Assembly (NCBI GenBank): GCA_028023455.1
Contig: JAQFVV010000012.1
Location: 6,668,499-6,732,498, forward strand
Direction: 5' to 3'
Source of the DNA: Epiperipatus broadwayi
Taxonomy: Eukaryota > Onychophora > Udeonychophora > Euonychophora > Peripatidae
Length of the DNA: 64,000 nt
The position numbers and the translations under genes were made by a program. Positions 48,671 to 61,901 of this stretch are shown here, piece after piece (the stretch's first letter is position 1; every line of letters begins with the position of its first letter). The notes beneath the pieces were generated by a model. That model saw only the letters and a program-made list of their open reading frames with translations. It was not told where the DNA came from and did not search any database.

Positions 48671-48879
48671 CTATCTACTAATATTATTGTTATTCCGAGT
48701 AAATAAACTTTTGAATTTATTATTAAACTTTGTGTGCTTGTTTCTTTAGACAAATTATATAATTATCCAGTTTCCAGAATATAGTTTGCTGGATATATTA
48801 ATAACACATAGTACTTATTAAGATTTAACTTGAAACTATTGAGGATTTTAAAGTTTTCCTCTCATTAACGTAACGGTTG

Positions 48880-49250
48880 TAAGTAATATATATATAATTT
48901 CAAATGTTTAAAAAAATGATAAAAAAAAAAAAAAAACTGTTTGTAAACAACCCTCTTTCAAAATGTTTGTAATATATATAATTTCAAATGATTAAACAAA
49001 AAATGATAAAAGGATTGTTTATAATAAATAAACAACTGTCTTTCAAAATATTTGCTTTTCTTTAAACAAATTAATTAACCTTTAAAATATATTAGATACT
49101 AAATACTCTTAACATGAGAAAAAATTAAATGTTTATTTTGGATCAAAATGTTTGTTATCTTAATAAATTAATTAATCATTAAAATATATTAGTTACTAAA
49201 TAATCTCTTAATAAGAGCAAAATTTAAATGTTTGTTTTGGGTTTTGAACA
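48880..49250 (+). repeat. Two diverged tandem pairs
   Basis: AATATATATAATTTCAAATG.TTAAA recurs at 48884 and 48970 (about 86-bp unit). AATTAATTAA.C.TTAAAATATATTAG.TACTAAATA recurs at 49066 and 49163 (about 97-bp unit). Non-coding. Confidence 0.7.
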
Positions 49251-50354
49251 AATTTCTAAAAATAAATAAATTAATTAACTGATCTCGTGTTTAAACTGCT
49301 ATTACTCTGGTCAAAAAGCACCCTCCTCAATCTTCCAGAGTTCTCCATCTCTCCTCTTTAAAAAAATAACATATTTCAAGTAAATAGCGCTTGAATTTTC
49401 TAATAAAAAATAAATAAAGAAAACATTTTAAGCTGTAAGAACAATTTCTTGGTAATAAGACATGCAATTTAAACCTTCAAGCTTGTTTTGTTTTTTATTT
49501 TTTAATTTGTTTAACTTCTCCATCTATCATTACAAGCTTGTTTAACAAGAATAGTCATGTGATTCCTGTCAGGTGACTGACAGTTAAACAAATTACAAGC
49601 GAGATAGATTTATTATCTCCAAATCTGCCCCCCCCCTCCTCTCTCTCTTTTGCATGTAAATTGCCTTTTGAATTTTTGAAGAAATAAATAAAAGTTGTTT
49701 GCAAAACTTTTACATTCATTCATGACGAACATCACTGGGTTTTAAAATCTGAATTATCCCGTTCACAATGATGGATGATATTTATTATCGGTTCAACTAT
49801 TTTAAAAAGAAAAATGAGTGGTTAATAGCATAAATTATCGGTGCTTTTTTATTTTGAAATAATTTATTGAAACAAACCGTTTTATTTAAATGTAAGGAAA
49901 ATGTAAATGTATTATTATAATTACTAGGTGCAATCAAGACATGGTCAATTATGGCATTTTCCCACAATGTTTTATTATCTAATTGCTTTTTTAGGTTCCC
50001 AATGATACTTCAAGACTGCGACGCTGTACTTCATATGTATTATTTTTAGACATTCTTTTCATCTTTTACCTTTAACTCTTAAGCGTTATACATTTTTTAG
50101 TGAATTAAATCCTTTGATATATATCACAATAATTTCAATCTGGTCATTTCTGTTTTTAAAATAAAACCTGATTTATTTCCACCTAAACAACACTCCTTCA
50201 TTTTCTCTACTTGTCAAGATATTTTATAAATCTTAGCCAGTACTGCAATTTAAAATGATTAATATTTTATTATTCTTCAAAGTCTGTTTATCTCATATTT
50301 AGAGACTCACAAAAAAAATATTATAACATGAATAATTCTCATCTTCATTTTTAA
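49251..50354. other. AT-rich DNA, no gene seen
   Basis: A C/CT run at 49628-49650 and a small hairpin CTTGTTTAAC/GTTAAACAA at 49540-49600. No family recognised. Confidence 0.45.
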
Positions 50355-50365
50355 ATATACGTCTT

Positions 50366-50458
50366 TTTTTTTTAAGTGTCATAGCATCGGCCGGGACGCG
50401 AACCCGCAACCCGGGCAACTGCCTGCTAGTGCAAGGCAGTCGCGCTGACCTCTCGATC
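50366..50458 (-). mobile_element. tRNA-derived SINE (copy 6)
   Basis: TSD ATATACGTCTT at 50355-50365 and 50459-50469, exact. Minus strand: GATCGAGAGGTCAGCGCG, B-box GGGTTCGCGTCCC, tail GATGCTATGACACTTAAAAA. Closest to copy 2 (15312). Confidence 0.9.
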
Positions 50459-50489
50459 ATATACGTCTTTAAATCTAAAGATTTCATTT

Positions 50490-50665
50490 TCATTGCTGCT
50501 ATTAGTCTGTGCTGATTTTTTTGATTATATATTGTTGGTAAATGATCTTTAAAAATCTGACTTCTTTTACATCTCCATCAATTTAAAATCATCTGTGGTC
50601 TCCATCATTATAATCTTAGTCTTCTTTATGTTTAGTCATAATATATTTTACTATGTTGTTTTTTT
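50490..50665 (-). pseudogene. Possible LINE RT tail fragment
   Basis: Minus strand reads NIKKTKIIMMETTDDF, like the 'N..KTK.M' motif at the end of RT palm, then an 'IDGD.VKEV.FLKII' remnant in a shifted frame. Short and broken; placed by motif only. Confidence 0.4.
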
Positions 50666-50689
50666 GTATATTCATAATAAACATTTAGA

Positions 50690-52385
50690 TGGTATTATCA
50701 ACATGGAAGAGAATAAAATCCAAAGAGTATAAAACAACATTTTGGTATTGGTAGGAAATTTATATCTGCAATAAGACAAAAAGATGGAATTATTACTAAA
50801 AAGACAGATGACATCATAAAATTGGTAGAAGATTTTTATCAAGAATTATTTAGTAATAAAGAACAAATACCTACTATATCTATTATATCTTCCAAATTGC
50901 CCAGAACTTTAAATGAAGAAGTGAGACATGCAATTAAATGTATGAAGAAGGGAAAGGCTCCAGGTAATGATGGAATTATAATTGATATATTAAAAGAAGC
51001 AGGTGAAGAAATAGAATTTTTTTTAGCAAAGTTATATACCAATTGTCTAAATGATAAAGGTGTACCAGATGATTGGAAGAATGCAGTATTAATATTAATA
51101 TTTAAAAAAAGTGTTAGAAATTACAGACCTATCAGTTTTATACAAAATTTTTACTAAGATAATTACAACTCGTCTACAGAAAACACTGGATTTTCACCAA
51201 CCAAAAGAACAAGCTAGATTTAAAAGTGGTTTTAGTACAGTTGATCATATCTACGTATTGAGAGAAGTTATAGCAAGAACAAATGAATATGAGTTGCCAT
51301 TATGCTTAGGATTTGTAGATTATGAAAAGGCATTTGATTCTATAAACATTTCTTCAGTGATTAAAGCATTGGATCATCAAGGTGTAGATCCAGGATATTG
51401 TCATATTTTAAAGAATATTTATAAAAATACAACAGCAACAATTAGATTACATAATGATAGTAGGAAAATCAACATTGAAAAGGGTGTAATACAGGGTAAC
51501 TCCATATCTCCAAAACTTTTTACAGCAGTGCGGCAAGAAGTTTTTTGTGGATTAAAATGGGAAGCTAAAGAAGTGAAAGTAAATGGAGATTATTTAAGTC
51601 ATTTAGATTTTGCAGATGATGTAGTTGTTTTTGCAAATAATGCTTTAGAGCTACAGGAAATGTTGCAGCAGTTATCAGATGACAGTAGGAAAGTAGGACT
51701 AAAGATAAATGTTAAAAAGACTAAAGTAATGATTAATAGATTTTCTCAAAATATAAAAATAAAGATTGATTATGATAAGTTAGAAGAAGTTAACAGTTAC
51801 AAATACCTTGGTCAGATTATTAATACTGATGTAAACATAATGGATGAAATTAATCATAGAATTAAACTTGGTTGGAGTGCTTTTGATAGAAATAACTTGA
51901 TGCTAAAAGGAAATATGCCTATGTGTTTGAAAAGAAAGTTTTTTAATAAATGTGTTTTGCCAGTTTTAACTTATGGATCTGAGACTTGGACACTTAATAG
52001 AAGAGTAATACAGAGACTCCAGATCACTCAAAGAAAATGGAGAGATGCATGTTAGGAGTAACAAGAAGAGATCGAAAACACAATGTATGGGTAAGGGAAC
52101 AAACAGGTGTTATTAACTTCATTGGAAAAATTAAAAGACTGAAGTGGAGTTGAGCTGGACATATTGCTAGAAGAGATGATAATAGATGGACAATTGAAAT
52201 TTTAAACTGGATTCCAAGAGATTGTAAAAGACCCAGAAAGAGACCACATGTGAGGTGGATGGATGAAATAAGAAAGTGTGCAGGGGTGATGTGGAGAAGA
52301 GAAGCTAAAGGTAGGAAAAAAATGGATTGAACTTGGAGAGACCTTCATCCCGCAGTGGACTGATAATGGTTGATGATGATTGATT
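50690..52385 (+). mobile_element. RTE-type LINE, 5'-truncated, second copy
   Basis: Plus strand. Coding begins upstream of KFISAIRQKDG (50760). A 111-codon frame (50822-51157) covers ILKEAGEEIEFFLAKLYTN and NYRPISF; a one-base shift near 51110 then opens a 314-codon frame (51111-52055) with VDYEKAFDSINIS, HLDFADDVVVFAN, LKINVKKTKVM, YKYLGQIINTD and TYGSETWTLNRR. After a shift at 52050 the tail reads GVINFIGKIKRLKWS, stop, AGHIARRDDNRWTIEILN, then a TGATGATTGATTG tail at 52370-52390. Roughly 90 percent identical to 21475-23095. Lacks endonuclease. Confidence 0.9.
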
Positions 52386-53803
52386 GATCAACATATCCAA
52401 TTATCCTTAATGATTTGTTTCGTCTATCTTGGTTTTCTTCATTACAGGCAGTTTAAAAGGTAATCGTAACTCTTTTGAAAATATGAAACCAATGTATTTC
52501 ATTAGCAGTTGTTTTAAGTGCAATTTTTTAGTCTTGTATAAATCTACTATATATAAAAGAAAAGTGTTTTAATTACTGTAACCATCTGTTGATAATGTCA
52601 AATAATATTGTATTGAATATATATGCAATGAAAAATGAGTTTTGTTTAACTTGTCATTTTATACTTCTGTAGGAATTAACAAAATAATATTTCCATATTT
52701 ACACTTTTATAATTTATGTGAATAATTATTGTAATGAACTAATTATTTATCAAGTGCATAGCAAATCTATAATTAGAAAAAGAATGGTTTTATATCCTCT
52801 ATATGCATTGTTAAAGTATAAATAATTAAACAAATCAAATTTTCTTTATCATTGTAACAATATTTGTTTTCTTTAACTTAATCAGTCTGATAGTAGATTG
52901 CTAGAGATACACGAAACAGAATTATAATTTAAATATCTTTAATAAACAAGACAAGCAAATTAATTAATATAATAAATAAACAACAGATGTGCATTTGTTA
53001 GGTTTACACACACAGGTGTTATAACAATGATGAGCTAATTTAGGTTACAGGAGTCTGATCCTTTAGAATGCACTTTTAATATATAATTATTATAGTTTAT
53101 TATCTGCAATTAATATTTATGCCTATAGGTATGCTATGCCAACTATTCTGGGTTTGCTCTAGGAGCTACTTCTTACAGGGATGATGTATGGTAAAACATA
53201 ATTTATTCATACTAACATATACATTATGAGCAATAAATACCCTCCATATATAAATTACTTAAGTAAACTAGATTCTGCGTTCAGACTAATGCTGAACTTT
53301 ATAATAATAAAGTGAGACGAACTGATGATTGTAATGGAGTTTCTAATACTACAATGCTAAATTATTTTTTTAAACAGGCAAAACTATCCATACAGTAGTG
53401 CATTAGATACTTAATAAAGCATTTATATTAATGAAGGTTTTTGTAATTATATATATATATATATTGCAATGGAGATTTTTTTTTACATGCGCCATGTCTT
53501 TGAGTTTGACAAAATTTATAACAGAATAAATCAACCAACTGAATTAACAGGACCACATACATTGAATAAGCCAAGATCTATAAGGGAATAAATTTGAGCA
53601 ATAATTTTCTCTAAGCCCTACAAATAAAGTAAACCAAAATTTGTACTGGAATAAATTTAAAATATATTAATAATATTTGTTTATCAAACTAATACCAACA
53701 CAATTGAACATCAAAATTGTAATAAATAAAATAAACAATAGTTGATTTAAAATTTATAACATAATATGTTAAATAGTACTTTATACCAGGATTAATTTAC
53801 AAA
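52386..53803. other. AT-rich DNA, no gene seen
   Basis: TA run at 53450-53462; no recognised gene or repeat family. Confidence 0.45.
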
Positions 53804-53821
53804 ATAACCCTTTTATGTTTT

Positions 53822-53930
53822 TTTTTTCATATGTCATAGCATTGACCAGGAGGCGAACCCACTACCGTCTGCAACCAACTACTTGCTTGCAAGGCGGCTG
53901 CGATGACCTCTCAGCTAACAACGCTTGACG
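53822..53930 (-). mobile_element. tRNA-derived SINE (copy 7, long type)
   Basis: TSD ATAACCCTTTTATGTTTT at 53804-53821 and 53931-53948 (18 bp, exact). Minus strand: GTCAAGCGTTGTTAGCTGAG, arm with GCAAGCAAGTAGTTGGTTGC, B-box GGGTTCGCCTCC, tail GCTATGACATATGAAAAAA. Confidence 0.9.
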
Positions 53931-53948
53931 ATAACCCTTTTATGTTTT

Positions 53949-54618
53949 GTACTAAAAATTATAACAATGTGAAATAATAAAATAAAATTATTTACACTTG
54001 GCTATTGTATATGAAGCTTGTATTGACAATTTATCGACTAGCTCTTTATATATGAATAATACCAATAACTCATTTTATTGAATATCAATAATAATTTATT
54101 AAATATAAATATCAAAATGTAAATATATAATGATGATTTATTGACACCCAATTAACCAATTAATGTCTATGAAACGTTAGATTTACCTTTGATAATTACT
54201 GAATTCTAGTAAAGTATAAAATTTATATTATTTTGGTAGTTAAACTTCAAATGTTTGTGTACATAGATACTTTGAATTATTTTTGTTATATCATATATTT
54301 AATTAATTAAAGAAAACTATTAACTCAAGTTTAATAAATACAACAATAATTTTATTTACAAAATAAATAAGATATATAATGGATAAAAAATATGATGTTA
54401 ATTAATATATTCAATAGCTTGGAATAGTTTATCATAAGATGTTTTTTATTGTTTCAATTATTATATGATACTAGATAAATACTCATATTCACAACAAAGA
54501 AAATATTTATTTATATTATCTTCAATTAACAATAAATATTAAATACAAAAAAAATATTAATCTGTTTTAGTTCACTTACAAATCATTCATATTATTAATA
54601 AAACAATTCAATAGGTAT
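53949..54618. other. AT-rich DNA, no gene seen
   Basis: Only low-complexity A/T sequence. Confidence 0.45.
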
Positions 54619-55604
54619 TTGTGGACGGACCGTACTATCACCAGTAGATAGTGCTGTGCCAACATCAACAACCGGCCGAAGCTTGCAAGTGATAAATTTG
54701 TTTTTTTGAAGTTGTTTTTTTTAAATTTGTATGTTAAAAGTATTTGTTTGATTTAATTTGTCCATTTCAGTTATTTTTGGATAGAAATTCTTCATTGGGG
54801 AAGGGTGTAGGTTTTATGTTTGACTTATTTTTGATGACATGCCATAATTTCAAACCAGTGAATAATTATTTTGAAAAATAGATTCTCTCATGTAATATTC
54901 TTTTTAGTTTATATAACCATTGCCTTTAAATCTGATCATTTGCAAATATTGAAAGCTACTTAATTTGTCAATTTCAGCTACTTTGGGAAGAGGGGTGGAT
55001 TTTACGTTGATAATTATTTTTTGGGTATTGCTTTTTCATTATTTAAATATTATTGCTGAATTTAGATAAGCCATAATTTCAAAGCCAGAGAACAATTAAT
55101 TGCTTTTGAATATGATCGTAGATGCATATATACAAATGTTGAAAGGTAAATAATTTGATGTTTTTGGATTTTTTACTCTCTCTCCACCATATTTTTTACT
55201 TTGTGGATTTTCACCAATTTCTGTTTTTTTTTAATTTGAATTTTATAGGATTTTCTTTGTTTTGTTTTTTTGTAATTTGTATTTTCAATGGATTCGTTGC
55301 ATTTGTATTGCCTTGGGCTCTTTCATTTTTCAATTTCTGCGAAGAATTTGATGAAATTAGCTAGGGGTCTATGTTTTGCATATTTTGACCAATTTCTGTT
55401 TTTTTTTAATTTGAATTTTATAGGATTTTCTTTGTTTTTTTTTTTAATTTGTATTTTTGAGGGATTCTTTGTATTTGTATTGCCTTGGGCATTTTGGGGG
55501 AATTTCAGCCAATTTCATATAGAAATTTAGCACTTGCAAGCTTCGGGCCGGTTATTGATGGTGGCACAGTGCCATCTACTGGTGGTAGTATGGTCTCTCC
55601 ACAA
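54619..55604. mobile_element. TIR element filled with tandem repeats
   Basis: About 80-bp terminal inverted repeats: 54619-54698 (GTGGACGGACCGTACTATCA, ACCGGCCGAAGCTTGCAAGTG) and 55523-55604 in reverse. Inside: two ~206-bp units (starting TTTAATTTGTC.ATTTCAG at 54751 and 54959) and two ~175-bp T-rich units (ACCAATTTCTG at 55213 and 55388). Short Phe-rich frames (55155-55530) come from the T-rich units and are not genes. A non-autonomous DNA transposon; superfamily not identified, TSD not clear. Confidence 0.85.
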
Positions 55605-57520
55605 CTACCATTTATTATAGCTAATCTTTACAAATGTATCTAATATTTATCTCAAATAATAATAAATAATTTACTTATATTTTGATTTTACATTTAAGAT
55701 CATATAGAAATAAATGAAAAGCAATTATTAAAACAAAAGTTTACTATAATTATTTAAATTTTTATTTTAGAATTATTACAAATTTCTTTATGGTTACTTA
55801 TAAATATGTATTACATCTATATATATCCCTTTAAATGGCCCTAAAACAATAATAATACAAGTAAATATTAAATAAATTAAACATACAACCTGTTAATTAA
55901 ATAATGATCAAATACTAAATAATATCTATACACATGAAGCTCAATAATCCTAAAATTCCTTTGTTAAGTTTATGAGAAGAAAAATCCAAAAGTATAGTAA
56001 TTTCCAAAAGCTTATTTCCTGTTATAATTACACAAAGTTTATTAAGTTAAGTAAACCTTGATAGATTATAACAATGTAAGCTTCCTTCCTTTTATAAATA
56101 CATGACATTTATTAAGATAAGTAAACATTGGTAAATTATAGAAGTGTGAGCTTATTTCATTTCATAAGTACACCTAGGTAAATTATAGTGCTGTGATCTT
56201 ATTTTTTATAAGTACACAAAGTTTATTAATATAATTAATCCTTGATAGATTATAGCAGTGATTACATTTTAGTTAATAATAAGCATTTATTTTATCTTTA
56301 ATATTCATCAGATCATTATTTTATCAAATGTAAATTATCCATTTGGTCATATTACTTCTTGAACTATTATTCTCTTGGTTTACAATATTTGTTTGTATTA
56401 ATCCATATAGCAAAACTTTATATGTATTTTTATAATTTTAGAACATACTTTAATAATTTAATTTTTTCAACTATCCTCACAAAAGACAAATTATTTTTTG
56501 AAGTAAGTGATACTTCTTACTTAGCCTTCCATTATAAGATTTAAATCAGGCATTCTATTTTAAACATTTTATCTCAAATTTTATTTACAGCAAATGATAA
56601 AGAATTTAACTGGAATATTGGGCATTTTTATATAATTTATTCACTGTCATAACATTTATGTCATTGACCTAGATACAGTATCTAATGATTATCCCAATAA
56701 TAACACTGACTAAAAAAGCTATTACTTCATTTGACCAGAGCTTTTACAAACATGACAGCATTCCTGAACAAAATGTCATTTTTTTAATTTAAAAGAAATA
56801 TTTAAAACAAAAATAATGATACAATGATTTTACAATCTCTTCTTATAAAATTACAAGTCAGAGAATAAAATAAAAAAAATACATGTATAAAAAAAAATAC
56901 ATTTATTTGTTTAACATAAAATATTACTACATTTTTAGATACCTCTTTCTAATAATATTATTTTAACACATGTGATTTGAAACTTATACAATAATCCAAA
57001 CTTATACACACATATATGAAAGCATAATTTATTACTTATTTGCTTAAATCTATTGTTGTTAAAATATGCAAATAAACAAAATATTAATATAAAACCCATC
57101 AAAGTTTATATTTTTAAATTTATGAATATTTTTATAGCAAGATATTAAATTCGACATAATAAATTATTTATCATTATTTAAATAAAGTTAAAAAATCACA
57201 AATATTATTACTGTATTCCAATGTATCTTTAATAACTCCAACATTAAAATAAACATTACTTGACAATTTTAAATAGGTAGTAATTTATAAACCATGACAA
57301 TGCTTTTTTTTAAATACGACAATATCCATTTTAAACCTAATCAAGAATGGTACAATAAATTAAATTAGGTAGTAAATTAAATAACCTAAAAATGTTTTTT
57401 AATTTTTTAGTTAATATATATAATAGGATATAAAAAGTGTCAAATTGTAATGGGACGTAATGTTTGGTTGTATTGTTTATATGATAAACTATTTTATATA
57501 TTCAACTATTAATATATATT
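55605..57520. other. AT-rich DNA, no gene seen
   Basis: Loosely repeated phrase 'CACAAAGTTTATTAA..TAAGTAAACCTTGATAGATTATA..' occurs at about 56032, 56100, 56170 and 56216, a degraded ~65-bp tandem. Nothing coding. Confidence 0.5.
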
Positions 57521-57572
57521 TTAACTCTGAAGAAGATTGATAGTCAATCAGAAACATTGTTATAGTGATAAA
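57521..57572 (+). ncRNA. Hammerhead-like motif
   Basis: CTGAAGA (57527-57533), A, helix II GATTG-ATAGT-CAATC (five Watson-Crick pairs), A, GAAAC (57551-57555), then ATTGTTA giving a 3-bp ACA/UGU helix III and a GUU triplet. Flanks TTAACT and AGTGATAA give a short helix I. An extra A on each side of helix II is a deviation. Confidence 0.5.
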
Positions 57573-59847
57573 AATGGATTTGTTTAATAATTATTGTTAT
57601 AATCTAACTAGATGTATTAAACACTCTTTGTATGAATGGAATATTTAGAATTCACTTTATTTAAAACTTTGGAAGCATTTTGTAATCTTCATAAGCAAAT
57701 GCTATATAACATTGAATACACTCATGGATATTATTTGTAATTGAAATGAATTTATTGGATTTGGAATCCTATTTTTGTGGAGAGATATTTGATATTTTAT
57801 TTCATAATAATTTATTACTTTTAAAAAATAAATGCCTTATCTTTTTGTAAAATATTTTCAATGTCAAGATGTAAGTCAATAAATTTATTTACATTCATTT
57901 TATTTCAAATCTTCTCAATACCAGTTTTTATGCTAATCAATTTTAGGATGATAAAATTTTAATCTAACTTGATTTGGACTATCAGAGAACATTATGAGTT
58001 GGGAACAGAATGCATAGTTAACTGGTACAAGAAATCATTGCTTGCCTCTTCAGATACTAGAGTTTTCCAGTTTATCAAAAAGAGTATTCTAATTTTTAAA
58101 TGCTGCTACTGTATCCATGTCTTTTAATTACTGATAAATGGTAATGCATTTTAATACCAATTTCTAGCATCTATTAATTACTAATTACTCATGATTCCTA
58201 TAGCAGCACTGGAGAATTAATATTATTTTATCATTTAATGCACAGCCTAAGGATTAAGTGAATTATGATTAATAGCTATAATAGGGATTAGTGATTTAAA
58301 GTTATTAAAAAAATAGTGTTAGCATACTTAGTTTTCTTTTCTAAAATCTTAATTTTAACATTTTTTTACACAATATTCCCATCATATGTGCATAGTGCTG
58401 CCATCTAAAATGTGTTATTATTGGCTGAAATCAATTTTTAATTTTTAGTGATAGAAATTTTAATTAAACAATGAGTTTTTTTGTGAATTAATAATTCTGA
58501 TGATAATACTTAAATATCAAGATATACTGGGAATCCAAAAATTAAAATAATATAAAGTATCTGGAATCAAAGAAAATTAAAATAGAGTGCATTTATATTG
58601 CACAGAAGTGAAAGAATTCTAGTGGTCTTGTGTTGCTTTGTCTTTTGATTCAATCATAAAAATAAAAAAATATGGTTATAAATAATCTATTTGTATAGAA
58701 TGGTATTTGTTGTTATCTGAAAGGAGGCCATTTGATTCATCTTTGATATCGCTGCTGTTATTAGAATATAAATATTCATATAGTAAATGAACATATACGG
58801 ATTGATCTCCAGAATATAGTAACCAGAATGGTGAATCTTGTTTTTTTTTTATTATCTCTGAATTTAAGATTAAAAAACAACAAGACCTTTCTCTTTGCCT
58901 AATAGTTTTGAATTAAAATATCACTTGAATTTTTTTGTAAGCATATGAATTATGTATTTTATTCCTTGCAGATATTTACAATCATAACAAACAAAGCTAC
59001 TCTATGATCCTTATTCATAGAAGACTGCAAATTTATTAGTCAAGCCAGCAATTAATAGCTGAAGAAGGCAAGAATGTGAAGAATCACTGATTGCAGACTG
59101 AGGCTACATTTCAATGTTGATATTTTAGTTAGGAACCTATAATTGAAGCTCATTTTCAAGTGGAGAAAGATTTCATGATTTTGGAGAAAAATAGTCAAAT
59201 TGAGCATTATTGAACCTAGAAGACAAAAATAAACAGACAATTAATTTAAAAAGTGGGCATAGGCTTTATTATAAAAGTACAAATATTGAAAGCAAAAAGG
59301 GAATGGGATTCATGATAAATAAAAAGTAAAAAAACAACATTGTTGAGATAGAGTGTGAAAATTAATTATTCAAATGAATGTAGACAATACAGATAATTTA
59401 TGTTTATGTTTTAAATATTAATTCTTATTAAGCACGATGTTAGCACGTAATATTTATATAAGGCTAAAACCTCAGAACATATGCCTTGAGTGCTTAATTT
59501 TAGCAAGAGAGACCTCTACAAATCATAATGCAAGATTTGACTTTATAAAAAATAAAAGATTTTTATATGGATGTACAAAATGCTTTCAATCAGATCGTAG
59601 GAGTCTTTAAAGCTAAGATTAATAAATGATTGAAAGTGGTGTAGACAAATATGATTATATGAAAGAAATACAAAGATTATGAAGTTCACAGAAAAATATT
59701 TTGTGCCATGAATTCTTTCTTTGAAAAAAAAAAAATCAAACAGAAATGGACATGAAAGCATCCAAATGTAAGTGCTTCAGAATTAAAATATATTTTGATT
59801 AATAGAAAATATAAGTTTCAAAATTCTTAACAGATTCAACACAAATT
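57573..59847. other. AT-rich DNA, no gene seen
   Basis: No frames of note and no repeat family recognised. Confidence 0.45.
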
Positions 59848-60105
59848 TATTAGTGTGATGTAAGATACTATAATGGAAGTGGACTAGATATATAGCTAAA
59901 AGACGTAACAATAGATGGATAGTTGATATCTTTAATCAGACCTCAAGAGATTTTATCTAGAAAGAGAGATAATATGAGATGGGTAGATAAAAATAAGATT
60001 TGCTGATGTCATATGGAGAAAATAAGCTATGGAAAGAAAAAACTGGATTAAACTTGAAGAAATCTTCATCCTGCATTGGATCATTAATGGTTGAAAATGA
60101 TGAAA
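59848..60105 (+). pseudogene. RTE LINE 3' end, degraded
   Basis: DNA-level similarity to 52125-52385: AATGGAAGTGGACTAGATATA, AACAATAGATGGA.A.TTGA, CCAAGAGATT, TGGATTAAACTTGAAGA.ATCTTCATCCTGCA and the tail ATTAATGGTTGAAAATGATGA. Frame is broken throughout. Confidence 0.75.
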
Positions 60106-60265
60106 TAATTTCTTTTTATTATTTATTTTTTATAAAATAAGTATTCATTTCTAAATAAGTAGGCAACATTTATATTTAATTTCTACTGAATTTTATTAAC
60201 CTTTTAGAGCAAATAAATGTTCTTTCAATGTCAATTTACAATATTTTGTGGTTGTTTTTGTAATT

Positions 60266-61479
60266 TTTTTTTTTTATTAAGGTAAAAAAAACACAGGTGA
60301 CTGATCACCCGCTACATGATATTACAGTGTTCAATGTTACAAGGTAAAAACAAAGTACATACACTCGATAAGTAACATATACAAAAGGGTTGTATAATCT
60401 AACTCAATGTGTATCTATATATGGACAAGCACAGATCTGCATTGCCCAAAAACAATCCATCAAAGGAGCACAGCAGCCCATCAGAGCGGGAAAGGCGCTG
60501 AAAACTTTGACCCTGTACCCTCCTGGCAGGTATTCCGGAAGCAGCAATAATCATCAACAGCCCGCACCCACCAACCAGACCCCCAATGACCGCCATCATC
60601 AACTCCTGTGAAAGAAATGAGGAGTGCAGACCTGTGCCCTCAAATATTACAACAAAACTCTATCACTGTTACAAATATGGTATTCCTAGCTGGAGTGTCT
60701 AGCATCCAGTTTGTCAAATGAATTTGTCTGTGGTTATGATCTTGATAAAAGAATTGTTCACTTTTATTCCTTGAATTTCTCAATCATTATTAAAAGTTAT
60801 TCATTATGTGACTTCGTTAAAACAGTTGATTTTCATCTTCCTCATCCGTTAAATCCAATATATTATTATAAGCCTCCTGCATAACATTATTTACTCCATA
60901 CTTTGATTATAATGCCTCTTCATACTTAAATTCTTGGTTATTAACATTAAATAATTTGACTTACTGCTCTCATTAGTTTCAAATTTTGATTTTATAGATT
61001 TGTTCTTATTAATCTGATTCGCTTTTAGATAATGTTTTCAATTTTAAACTTTTATTAATCGGTTTCACTTTTTAGATAACGTTGTTTTCAATTTTAGACT
61101 TTTCGAAGCTTTCATTGGCATTCGCTTTCTCCTTCCCTTGTGATATTTTGGGTGACTTATAGTCCAAATCACCTGGATTCGCTTCTTCCATCAGTTGTTT
61201 ATCCATATTGCTGTTTTTTTTACTCACATTTCCCCCTCTATTCTGCACTTGATTTGATATGTTCTCTGCCATTTTTGTTTTCACAACGATATCAGTTAAA
61301 CCCTTGTTGCTGTTAGAAAACTAAAAGTTTTCTTCATTTTTATAATAACACTTAAAGGTAATGAGTTTACCCTCAGTTTAGCTTCAAAATATTACAGTGA
61401 AGCTTCGTTATCCTTTTTTAATTCCACCTAATATAGGGGACCTGAAACTAACATTGTATTCCTAGAGCCACTAGATGAT
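60266..61479 (-). mobile_element. LINE-derived retroposon, copy B, internally deleted
   Basis: 12-bp TSD GTTTTTGTAATT at 60254-60265 and 61480-61491. Minus strand begins ATCATCTAGTGGCTC, runs through a 5' UTR, a 70-codon frame, a broken frame with DLTDEEDENQLF, then the G/C-rich 3' part shared with copy A (2757-3640) and an AATAAA with poly-A tail. So 5' and 3' ends are kept and the middle (any RT) is lost. Confidence 0.8.
61072..61284 (-). CDS. Short basic/polar frame at the 5' end of copy B
   Basis: Starts ATG (MKTKMAENISNQVQNRGG), 70 codons, rich in Lys, Asn, Glu and Ser, ends ENNVI. Position just after the 5' UTR suggests the start of an ORF1 (RNA-binding type), but no domain is recognisable. 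A second ATG (MAENIS) five codons in is equally likely. Confidence 0.4.
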   Translation of the reverse strand: MKTKMAENISNQVQNRGGNVSKKNSNMDKQLMEEANPGDLDYKSPKISQGKEKANANESFEKSKIENNVI

Positions 61480-61548
61480 GTTTTTGTAATTGACCAGTCA
61501 ATTTCAAAATTTTAAAGATAATTTTTTTTGTAATTTATTTATTTAAAG

Positions 61549-61661
61549 TTTTTTTTTTCATATGTCAAATGCATTGACTGGGAAGCGAACCCAGGTCAGC
61601 TGATTGGAAGGCAGCTATACTAACTGCTAGGCTACCAATGCTTGACTATTTATGCTTGACT
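61549..61661 (-). mobile_element. tRNA-derived SINE (copy 8, short type)
   Basis: TSD ATTTATTTAAAG at 61537-61548 and 61662-61673. Minus strand: GTCAAGCATTGGTAGCCTAG, B-box GGGTTCGCTTCCC, tail ATTTGACATATGAAAAAAAA. The 5' end has a doubled AGTCAAGCATAAATAGTCAAGC. Confidence 0.85.
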
Positions 61662-61901
61662 ATTTATTTAAAGTGATGCTTTATTAAGACAGCTTTAACA
61701 AAATATGAAGTTTTTGAAAAATCATTATTTATTCATGCACAACATTTTATAACCTGTGGGTAATTTATTTCTGTTTATTAATCTTAATGGGTCAAAAATG
61801 TTAAAACATTTTTAACAACAAAGCAGGTTTGAATTTGTAATAAAGAAAATTTATTTAAAGCTGAGCACTTTCAATACGTAGCATCATAATCATAGAATTA
61901 T

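Noticed and set aside
55155-55530. Hydrophobic Phe-rich frames resembling membrane segments
   Set aside because: Generated by T-rich tandem units inside the TIR element; repeated text in two frames explains them.
59050-59120. CTGAAGAAGG near 59058 as another hammerhead core
   Set aside because: No GAAA box or helix II partner at the right distance.
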